Shown here piece by piece: positions 25,601 to 34,143 of a stretch of 34,143 nucleotides of DNA; position 1 is the stretch's first letter; every line of letters starts with the position of its first letter. Location of the stretch: positions 1 through 34,143 of the forward strand of contig JBBBWG010002037.1 of the NCBI GenBank assembly GCA_037176905.1, in the 5' to 3' direction. Made by a program: the position numbers and the translations under genes. The notes under the pieces were generated by a model. That model searched no databases, was not told the DNA's origin, and worked only from the letters and a program-made list of their open reading frames with translations. The DNA is from Azolla pinnata (taxonomy: Eukaryota > Streptophyta > Polypodiopsida > Salviniales > Salviniaceae).

Positions 25601-27976
25601 CAGAAAAAAATTGTATGATATCAGTATTTTGTTAGTGACTTGTTCATCTCACACATTGAACTACCAAAACTTTTGCATCATATTGCATGTTCTAGGACTA
25701 GGTTTCCTTTCACCATCCGTTTTTGCATCATGGCCGCTACAAAGCACTAAGCTGGGTGGGGTAGCAAAAAAATGGCATATAACCTATAATACATTTTCGG
25801 TAAGTATTTTTGACACATATTGTACGTATCTGACAAAATTAAATTTTTGATCTAAAAATTCTTCTGATATGGAGTGATTTCCCCTTGAAACGTTTTTGGC
25901 ATAATTTATCATATGATACTTGCATGAACTAGAGAGACTAAAACGTCTGAAGTCTGGAAACAAAGGTTCTGTGTTTTAACATATTTTATCCTTATAATAT
26001 GTGTTCTTAGCATTTTAGAGAAGGGTAGAATAATTTTAGAACACTTCTATTGCGTGCTAAAGATTACACACCTTTCGGCTTTAGGGTTCTAGGTTTGATT
26101 TTATTATCTTGTTTCTTATGACAAAAGAAATCTGTGATCATGTCTTTGCAGGATGTAAGTGCCAAAAATGTGATCATGAAAGATCGCGTTGCTTCCCTTG
26201 AAGAGCAGGTTGAAAACCCGAAAAACCAAAATTTTTGATGTCTTTTACTACTGCATTTATAACTCATGTTAGTACGTTTCAATAATAGTGAGACCAGAAT
26301 CGATTGTCGATTTGGGTATTTTTTATGACTTTCAATATTGGTTCTTTTATCAGCAGCATGCACAAAATGTTCTTTGATTATTTTCTCTTTCTTTCTTAAA
26401 TCTTTAAATCTGTGAGACAGATCCGGTTATTGCAAAAATCAAAAGATAGCCAGCGGGAAGAAGCATTTCGCCTGTCAAACCTGCTGAAGGACAAGGTAAA
26501 ACTATCTTGCAAATCACGCTTAAGGTAGGGAAATCTTTATGAGGTATAACGAAAAATAGCAGGCAAAACTAAGCAAAACCAAATGAAGTATCAAGAGAAA
26601 CAAATCTCCTCATGTTGAAATATTACACATTCCCCAGGGGGATCAGCAAGCTCTCCCTTCATTGGGATGATTCGTGATCCTCGACATTTTGTTTACACGT
26701 TTTTACATTTTCTCCGTTTTATTGTATCCAGACTAATGAAGAGAATAGAAGATGCAATCCCCTACATGGCCATGAAAACTATATGCTCCATTGTTTTTCA
26801 CACCCTGCAGAATCTGAGGTAATACATAAGCCACATTGGTAGCATGTGGATACATGCACGCACATACACACATTCATATAAATATATATGCGTGTATTAC
26901 ATTTGGAATCGCATCGCAATGCATCGCATCGCATCGTTTTTGTTTTGATCATTTTTTTTTGTTTTCCATACGTGTGCAGAAGCTTCAGGAGCTTGAGCAG
27001 AAGACGATGTCATTAGCTGCAGATTTATCGAAAACAGAAGCACTCTACAAGGATTGCCTCTTGAGGCTACAAAAGGCTGAAGCACAGTAATTTACTCTCT
27101 ATTCTGTTGTATTCCAATTCTGTGCACTATATCTTCAATCATGACACTTCACGTTTATTTCTTTCAATGTAGGCGTGCAGAACAAAAGAATGAATATGAT
27201 CATGTTCTCTCCATACTTTCAAAGGTGAAAATAACAATTTATGCCACGTTTATGACACTCCGGAAAATCGTTAATTCTCATGTACTATGATTATCAAATC
27301 ACAAGCACAAAGAGATGAAATCATTTATCAAAGAAATGCTGCACAGGAAATCCCTATTATTTTCCCCGTAAAATAAGCACATACTATGTGTTTTTCGTAC
27401 CAAAAGAATGAAAAAGAAAAAATTAGTTTGTGGTGGGTTCATACATGTACGAACCGAATTTCGCATAACAAGTGAGTTTATAATAATACAATGCATGTAT
27501 GTGGCAGCTGGCTTCAAGATGTGATCATCATTGGGGCTTCAAGTTGTCGATGATGCAACAAACCAATGGATCAAATCCTCTGATGTGCTGGTTTTGTTTC
27601 CAGGTCGATGATGATAGGTTACAGCTGCAACAGCGATGCCGGCAACTGGTGAACGTGGTAGGGTTAGGAGAAACGATGGCGAATACCAAAGGCTCCAATG
27701 CCCAACAACCGGAAAGCCGGACGACATTAGAAAAACCCAAAATAGAGGTTTGTTCCAATGTGCCCTGTGCATCAAGAATGTTCACAATGTGTGCACCGTT
27801 GGATTATGGGAGCCAAAAATTTTCTTCCAAGCTTGCCACTCTTTTTTGGGTTCAATTTGTACAAATTGCAGTCTTAATTTTTTTTGCCACGCTTTCTTCT
27901 TCTTTTACTCATGAATCTGGCATTCCCTCTATTTTTTGGTTTGTGTTGAAACCAGGAGAAGAAGAGCAGCAGCTGA
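18965..27976 (+). CDS. Long coiled-coil protein of unknown family, 29 exons
   Basis: Exons: 18965-19751, 20458-20502, 20628-20700, 20901-20973, 21145-21214, 21356-21444, 22004-22141, 22256-22321, 22531-22617, 22729-22787, 22912-23037, 23123-23204, 23290-23466, 23618-23764, 23852-23926, 24031-24087, 24177-24272, 24398-24505, 24616-24726, 24886-25002, 25093-25197, 25304-25417, 26152-26208, 26421-26495, 26732-26818, 26980-27086, 27173-27224, 27604-27747, 27956-27976. All phases close. As given it is 1114 aa including the gap; removing the duplicated 77 bp and 100 N leaves 1055 aa. The N-terminus is acidic, then comes a Glu/Leu-rich helical segment (about 45-120), a Lys/Arg patch and a run of about 12 Asp. 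Nearly all the rest is heptad-like coiled coil, ending EKKSSS. ATG 18965 has a good context; Met5 (18977) is an alternative. A structural or scaffold role is inferred only from the coiled coil. Confidence 0.82.
19381..19634. other. Assembly gap with exact 77-bp duplicated flanks
   Basis: 19381-19457 and 19558-19634 are identical over 77 bases, separated by exactly 100 N (19458-19557). Both copies end inside the same (GAT)12 run. Two contig ends sharing one 77-mer and joined with a fixed-size gap would give this pattern. The surplus of 177 nt is 59 codons, so the frame of exon 1 is unaffected. Confidence 0.95.
21490..21632. repeat. 73-bp near-perfect tandem duplication in intron 6
   Basis: Two units starting 'tctatgatttgtgatatg' at 21490 and 21563, each holding a (CA)n stretch and 'gagaaagaggaagagag'. 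They differ at one base (C/T) and at the unit junction. This is a young duplication compared with others in the window. Confidence 0.92.
21690..21995. repeat. Degenerate ~57-bp repeats in intron 6
   Basis: The phrase 'atgtaaggtattactttgca' followed by 'taacatgatatgaaatacctgagtgtggct' recurs four to five times with drift, and the last copy ends just before the acceptor of exon 7. Confidence 0.75.
25440..26150. repeat. Diverged duplications in intron 22 with telomere-like words
   Basis: 'cattgaactac.aaaa' and 'ttctaggactaggtttcc' occur near 25442 and 25665. A segment from 'gggtttagggtttag' at 25551 resembles the last 75 bp of the intron (26077-26150), including the run-up to the exon 23 acceptor. 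TTTAGGG and its variants are plant telomere words, here probably incidental. Confidence 0.65.
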
Positions 27977-28453
27977 GAATTTCCTTTCTTCCCCAAGAGC
28001 AGAAATGCGGTCCAGCCGTTTCTCGATCCCACCCTACGCTGGGTTTTCGATTCATTCAAACCGATCTTCCTGAAACGATCCGATCTTCGAGTTCTTTGCC
28101 TCCTTTTTTCTTCCCAAGCAGGCAGAAATGCTCATGATCGATCCGATCCAGTAGGATGCTCCATGGCAAAACCTTCCTTCCTTGTAAGTGGCATTGTTTT
28201 TACTCATTTTTCCATGGAAACTGGGGGAAAAAAAAAAGCCTTTGAGAGGCAAAGAGAAAGAGGGGGAGAGAGATCCCACTGATCTCCTTCCTGTTTCTTT
28301 GTTTTTCTTTCTTTTCAAGACAGGGTTTCAAGGCCCATGTAAAATTCTTGCTACCACTGTCATGGCATGAGAGAGCAAAAGCTTCTCAATTTTTTGCAAG
28401 TTCATCATCAGCCTTGTGTATGCAAACCTCGGAGAAGCTTTGCTTCCATGGAA

Positions 28454-28483
<30 letters not shown>
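28454..28483. repeat. GAA tract
   Basis: Pure GAA run, the left member of an inverted pair with 28727-28762. Confidence 0.9.
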
Positions 28484-28484
<1 letters not shown>

Positions 28485-28726
28485 TAATTCCTCTTTCTCA
28501 TATCATCTTCGATTCGCGCAAATACAAGCTGCGAGATTCGACGGAAACAACCCGGCGTGATGATGATCTTCTCTGGCTAGGGAACTCTTTATTTTTGTTC
28601 ATATCGATCAATGGGTTTTGTCGACACATGCACAACAAAAAAAAAGGGGGGTTATGGCCCCATGAAGCGATGACAAGTTGATGAAGATCACATGAAAGGC
28701 ACACAAGAGAGGCAAAATCAAATTCC

Positions 28727-28762
28727 TCTTCTTCTTCTTCTTCTTCTTCTTCTTCTTCTTCT
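28727..28762. repeat. CTT tract
   Basis: Pure CTT run, complementary to 28454-28483 with about 243 bp between. No gene start is recognised near either tract. Confidence 0.9.
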
Positions 28763-29036
28763 GTTGCTGTTGTTGGGGGAAGAGCACCATCAAGAAGAAG
28801 AGCCTTTTGGCGCAGGATCACGGGCTTGCTCCCAACGAAAAAGCCGAGTGCATTAATGCAAGCAAGCACCAAGCCACAGCATCGATCAGAAGGTCAGCTT
28901 GCAATGAGGTAGTTGGAGGCGTTTAGGCATGATCGTTGTGTTTCGAATGATTCGAGGGTAATCGCACCAAGAAGCTCGGCGGGCAACAGGCTCCGATTTT
29001 TCGTCGCGAAGGGGAGGCCATCGAACACCAGCCGCT

Positions 29037-29097
29037 CGATCGACCCCGACCCCGATCCCGATCCCGATCCTGCTCCGATCCGATCCGATCCGATCAT
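29037..29097. repeat. CCGATC short tandem repeat
   Basis: Repeats of CCCGAT/CCGATC hexamers then CGATC pentamers. They resemble the lattice near 7285-7400 but in purer form. Confidence 0.85.
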
Positions 29098-29738
29098 TGT
29101 CATAAAAGCTTCTCACGATTCAATGATTCCGCGTCAAATGCAGGTCCCAGGTTTTCCTTAGCCCTCGCCATCTTTGCCACCACCCTCGTGCCAGACAAAA
29201 AAATCGCCCCGATGCCAGCCGGCAGTGATCTGGCGAGAGAGCGGTAGATGGATCCGGGCGCTGCGTCTGTCGCTAGCCTCTGGCACCGACGAGGCATCGA
29301 ACACCATTCAATGCGGAAGAGGAGCATCATCGGACCCGATTCCTTCGCAGCTCCGATCGCGGATCTCTAGCTTCGCTGGTGTCAAGATGCCTGTATGATG
29401 ATGCTACTGCGGAAAAACGCGCATACAGCTAAGCCTTTTGGCTTGTTCAGAAGAAGAGGAGGAGGTAGCCCTCGAGCCGCCAAGTGGATGTCTCTGTGAG
29501 CTGCAATCTGCCGCGTTCCGATGCAATCTGTTTGATGATCAGTATGCCTTGATGAAGACCTTGATGAAGAACATGATTCACAGAGAGTACTACTTCTCAA
29601 GAGCATGATGATATCAGTCCATGAGTCAATGCTGCATATGCTGCCAATATCTCAGTTTGGTGGTGGTGGTGGTGTTGTTCATGTGTTTGTGACCACATCA
29701 AAGAAACATGATACTAACTGGCACAGAAAGAGTGCATG

Positions 29739-29741
<3 letters not shown>

Positions 29742-29779
<38 letters not shown>
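29742..29779. repeat. (GA)n microsatellite
   Basis: Pure GA run of about 38 bp in intergenic DNA. Confidence 0.95.
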
Positions 29780-29781
<2 letters not shown>

Positions 29782-30206
29782 CCATCAATCAAAACATGTT
29801 TGACTGACTCAAAAATATCACCATTTCTTGCAGTGAGGTTCAAGGCTGTATCAATCCCATTTGGCTCCCAAAACATTTGCTGCTCTTTCACCAGCTTTAC
29901 AGTGCTTTTAAAACATGATGTGCTCCATTCAGATTGTGTTCCTGAATAATATATGCATACACTCTGTTGAGACATGGAGGAGAAAGCAAAGTCATAGGTT
30001 GAACCTCTCAAGGTACTTCCAAAAAATGCCTGTCACCCATTTTTCATGGGCTCATTCATAACAATGGCAATAATGGTGAAGGGGAAAAACAACATAGAGG
30101 TTAATTTTCACATTTTTCAGCCATCAAAGGGTGCATTTTGAATTGAATGCCCCATCACATTTTTCAGCCTGAAAACAAATCAGTTCTCAAACAATAGCAA
30201 CAAAGT

Positions 30207-30210
<4 letters not shown>

Positions 30211-30264
<54 letters not shown>
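30211..30264. repeat. (GA)n microsatellite
   Basis: Pure GA run of about 54 bp, roughly 740 bp past the WVD2-like stop codon. Confidence 0.95.
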
Positions 30265-30269
<5 letters not shown>

Positions 30270-31000
30270 AATCTTGCTTCCACCTACCTACCTCCACCGT
30301 TGGCTCTCAAAACAAATGCATGCTCTGGAGGCATCGGTGGAGTTTGACAGTTAATTCAGGGCCGAAACACACAAATGTGAGCTTCAAAGTATAACACCAA
30401 ATCATGAGAATGCATAACACCAAATCAAAGAAACAAAGGGCTTGACTACTGGCTGCCTCACATACTGTTAATATGCCTTCGATTACCATGTTTCTAACAA
30501 CGAGATTGTGCACTCACTGATTACATAATTTCTGAGATATATATTTAGTCAAAAAAAAAACATAAGGAAAAAGGGATGAGTTTGAAGGACAAACACACTT
30601 CCAACTGTTGGAGAGGCACGCAGGGTCTTTTCTTAAAGCTTCGGGTTAAGCATTGGGGATAGAGCTGCAAAAGTTCTTATCACCTCTTGAAAAGCATTCA
30701 GACATTTCTTCTCTCTTTCTTTTCCATTCGGTAATGTTTCTATCTCAAATAGCTAGTTTAAGTCAGCATGATTTCCTGGTATTGTATCCAAAGCTTTTTA
30801 GCCCCGTGCATATATATATTCCAATGAAAACGATAACCCAAATTCCATATTCTTCAATGTCCAAGTCCACCACCATTCCCATATTTTTTTTCCGGCGTCT
30901 ACTTTAATGGCCATCTGTAAGTCCAAATGCAGTATTCAAAAGAGAGGTTTTAACCTGATGGTTTCTTTCAAATCCCTTCTTTTTGCAACTCGCATTCATT

Positions 31001-33700
31001 TTATTGTGGCACATCTCGCTTCTTCACCCGAAACAATGGGGTCGATGCCTTGAGCTTTTCCCTTCTAGTTCTGCTTTGAGCCGCACTTTTCACTTCTTCT
31101 GGCAGTTGATGATCAGATTTGCCAAAATCTGACAGAACCCCATTGGCATGGCCATTTTTCTCCACGGATTTCAAGCTGGTTTGAATTTCTGTAGATACAA
31201 CATTTTCTGACGCAGTTGATTCACAGACCGATGACAAATGAACTTCATTCAGAATATCGCCAACTGCAAGAACCTCAGAAGTAGCTTCCTCATCAGACTC
31301 TACAACCACAGCTCGCGCTTCAGATTCCATTCCAGAATGTGTGCTTGATTCGATCTCATGCATATGGATAGAAGCCATTTGATTGGACTTCATCTCATTT
31401 TGTTGAGAACTCCCATCGATACCCATCTCAATCCTTCCAATATGGTCTCCATCAGTAGAATCATCAGATTTCTCATGATCTTTGGTGTTTACAGGCACAT
31501 CAACAGATGCAGATTCTATTTTCTTAGAAGCATTATCTGCTCCATTATCATGCTCCTCAGTTGATTCCTTGCATATTTTCATAATCTCAGAGATCCCGTT
31601 GTTTTCTGTGCTGCTTTCAGTAGCCTTGACCTTCAGACTTCCTGGCTGTGATCTAGAGAGAGATGACCGCAGATTTTTCTTGACGTTTTCCAAGCCATTC
31701 TTTTTCCCTTTCTCATCATTCCCATCTTTTAATGCTGTGGAAACTCCATGTGAGCTTCCAAGACCAGATGTGCTTCGTCTAGCTGGTACCAAGGAGCTTC
31801 CATTCTCGCCTTCAGCAGATATACCTATTGAAGTACTTCGTCTGTTGGAAGTTTGCAAACTTCTGTTCAGGCCTTCAGTAGCAGAGCTATTCCGTCTATT
31901 AAATTTGGGTGACTTGGCCCGCGTGGTAGGAATCTGAAATGCACATCAACACTCCTTTAGAGATCAGAGGATTTCGTAAATTGTGACTGAGAAAAAGATT
32001 GAACATGTCTCAGATGATGTAGCTCATATTTCCAATATATAGAAGCCTCAACAACCTGGTGCAAAGGGTTTTTTTACGGCATCTCACCCATGTGACTAGA
32101 ATTTGGACACTGGAAAATGCTCGGTGATCATACATACTTTGTTTCGGTGAATCCTTAGCTCATCATCCACAACATGCGGAGCATAGTTCATGGATTCTGT
32201 GTTGTGTCCTACCCCATCAATTTGAACTATGCAATTTGAACATTTAGGTGCATGTGGCATGGATAAACAACTCATGCACTCATTTATATATACATCTAAA
32301 TATAGGTGCATGGGTGGGTACACATGCACTCAGACGGTTCATAGGTTTTAGGGCTGCATAACTCGGACTCATAAATAGCTCGAATTCAGTAGCGACTTGC
32401 ATTCAGTACATTTCAGACAAATTCAGTTTTTCAGTGAAGGAGGTTTTACGCTTTTGTCGTACCATGCTGATATAACACATAAGTTTCTAGCATGAAAAAG
32501 GATATGGTGAATGGCCATCTACTTGTAATTTTCTTTTTTTCTTTTTTGCTTGGTAGGATCTGATTTTACACAGGAGTTTCGCTTATAAAATACGCACCAA
32601 GAGAACACACATTTTTCGAATCAGCAAATTTGCGAATCTGCTTTAGGGACGCACCTTTTTTAACTCGGGTTTTGGAGGTATTCCTTCCTGATAGAATGTG
32701 GGTATTGGATTCGCCTTAAATGTCAAGCTTTTCCTGAGTAGCTTTATTTCTATTTCCATCTCTTCCTGTGCAATGACAAGATGTAGTTTAGAACATAATA
32801 ACAAGACCTTGTTTACTCAGAGTGTACAAACATGTATGGTTTGATTAGACACATGGCACCTTTGTCTTTGCTTGAATTTGATTTTTCTCTTCTTCCTTAG
32901 CACTATGTATCTCCTCCAATTTACTATAGAACTGATATGGTAAAACCAAGATTAGCCTAAGCATATTGAGAATAAGTGTTTCCCAATCACAAGAAAAAAG
33001 GCTGCTACCTGTCTTCTCTTTTCAGCACGTTCTTCGCATTTGAAGTTGAAACCAGAACTACTTCTCATTGATGCTTTGGATTTCCTGAGAGGTGTTAAGA
33101 AAAGAACACATTCATACACAGATAACTGGATAAGAAGAAACATACTGCCACACTCTAGGTGTTGCTGTCAAAAGGATACACAGAAGAGACAGATTGTACA
33201 TCATTGTCATCGTTTGCTTTTCCTTCTGCGGTCAATCTTCAGCAAAAGAGAACATAAAGAAATGTTCACAATAAGTAAAGAATCAAAGCAGCATCCCATC
33301 TATTATTCATGCTAAACCGATACACCAAAATGCCTGAGCTCACTTGGTTCTCTCTTCAGAAAGAGGTTTGATGCATTTGGGGCCTATATTCAAGTTAACC
33401 TGGTAAGTGAAATATCAATCATACGTGAATCAGACAGATTCATATACATCCTTGGTTTCCCAATCTGATAAGCAAAAGCTGATGGTATACCTGTACATCT
33501 TTACCCATCAGCTTCCCAATAGGCTGTTGAGGTGTTTTCCCCGCTCTCTCTTTCCCTACATATGAAGATCTTCGATCTGTTCCAGGAGTAAGAGACTGGG
33601 GCACAGTGCGAGCCATGCTGTTCAATGATTTGCGTGCAGACCCATCTGATTTTACAACTCTGGATTGCGATCCGGATACTCCGATCCTTGTTTTCACAGC
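31001..33700 (-). CDS. WDL: WVD2-like / TPX2-domain microtubule-associated protein, 5' partial
   Basis: Exons in the window: 33700-33491, 33399-33344, 33236-33180, 33084-33009, 32931-32860, 32765-32655 and 31933-31001 (stop TAA at 31003-31001). Frames close, giving 504 residues. The first exon here begins at a splice acceptor with no convincing ATG, so the true start lies beyond the window. The TPX2 domain spans four exons: [44 protein letters not shown] and PTFYQEG. The KLEE core is typical of WAVE-DAMPENED2-like proteins, plant factors that bundle cortical microtubules and shape cell elongation. The large last exon encodes a basic [12 protein letters not shown] stretch, then a long Ser/Glu-rich, probably disordered tail. 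The segmented TPX2 domain and 310-residue tail in one exon are the main structural points. Confidence 0.88.
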
Positions 33701-34066
33701 CTAAGGTTTCCAGAAAACCAGCGACTTGTTAAAAACATACTGCATACACTCTACTGATCCATTTCTTGGGTATACAGCATTCTCATCTACAATCCTATGA
33801 ATACAAAGCTCTCAGCTGTTTCTCATATCGTGCACGCTCTTCCTACTGTTCTTTGTACACATGCTACTATGCATGCAAGATCAATTAAATGATTACAAAT
33901 CCTTCTGTTGCATGCCTCGTGGTACACTCTTTCTATCCCCAATTCTTGTGCACACAATACCATGAATGCATACAAACCCAGGCATATGAACACAAAAATC
34001 TCTTCTAGTTGTCTTCTTGTACATTCTGAATTTCCCTGTTCTTTGTTCACAACATATACTTACAAG

Positions 34067-34143
<77 letters not shown>
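33701..34143. other. Upstream intron or 5' flank of the WVD2-like gene
   Basis: No coding exon is recognisable. The segment adjoins the acceptor at 33700 and is most simply an intron, cut by the window edge. It ends in a long CT run. Confidence 0.5.
34069..34143. repeat. (CT)n microsatellite at window edge
   Basis: At least 75 bp of pure CT, continuing past the window. Runs this long are often mis-sized in short-read assemblies. Confidence 0.95.

Larger units (their letters stand above)
27977..31000. other. Gene-free intergenic region
   Basis: This separates the convergent ends of the coiled-coil gene and the WVD2-like gene. I see 3' flanks, an opposed GAA/CTT tract pair (28454-28483 and 28727-28762), a CCGATC cluster (29037-29097) and GA microsatellites. 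Open frames at 28348-28681, 28913-29161 and 29605-29949 have low-complexity or unrelated content and no recognisable domain. No tRNA-like B box was found by eye. Confidence 0.55.

Noticed and set aside
27499..28137. 212-codon frame covering the end of the coiled-coil gene
   Set aside because: Only 27604-27747 continues the coiled coil in frame; beyond a GT donor at 27748 the translation loses its character, and a short final exon at 27956-27976 gives a clean stop.
31482..31937. 151-codon plus-strand frame
   Set aside because: Exact antisense of the last WVD2-like exon, whose minus-strand frame fits the family.

Overview
This is nuclear DNA from a land plant. The genes are split by short GT-AG introns and one belongs to the plant WVD2-like/TPX2 microtubule family. 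The glutamine:fructose-6-phosphate aminotransferase reads like plant GFAT, and telomere-type TTTAGGG words occur in an intron. Species cannot be assigned from the sequence. There is no bacterial, viral or CRISPR content. A run of exactly 100 N at 19458-19557 shows the window comes from a scaffolded assembly.

Layout. 1-1640: GFAT 3' flank and one copy of a dispersed repeat. 1641-6747 (minus): complete GFAT gene, 11 exons, 696 aa. 6748-8640: GFAT leader and a gene-free divergent promoter region. About 8640-10839 (plus): small mitochondrial LYR/FMC1-like gene with a long, repeat-rich 5' intron. 10841-11295: an unrecognised, broken coding-like relic. 12060-12676: purine-rich GAA minisatellite leader. 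12677-16254 (plus): 7-exon gene for a 527-aa secreted or luminal protein with a permuted papain-like (YiiX/NlpC-P60-type) signature. 16255-18040: flank and the second dispersed-repeat copy. 18965-27976 (plus): 29-exon gene for a long coiled-coil protein of about 1055 aa, with the assembly gap in exon 1. 27977-31000: gene-free, with microsatellites. 31001-33700 (minus): WVD2-like/TPX2-domain gene, its 5' end outside the window. 33701-34143: its upstream intron or flank, ending in a (CT)n tract.

The genes do not form a pathway. They look like ordinary housekeeping or cytoskeletal neighbours: hexosamine synthesis, ATP synthase assembly, a thiol-hydrolase-like protein, a coiled coil and a microtubule-binding protein. 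Exon models were built by eye. Reading frame and intron phase close across every junction, which is strong internal support, but no transcript data were available.

The most unusual content is structural. An exact 77-bp duplication flanks the gap and is almost certainly an assembly artefact. GFAT intron 2 holds a decayed duplicate of part of exon 2. Complementary GAA and TTC tracts are paired at three gene leaders and one intergenic site, and one pair encloses a start codon. A near-perfect hairpin lies in the FMC1-like 5' intron. Diverged local tandem duplications recur in introns. I found no convincing new multi-gene system.
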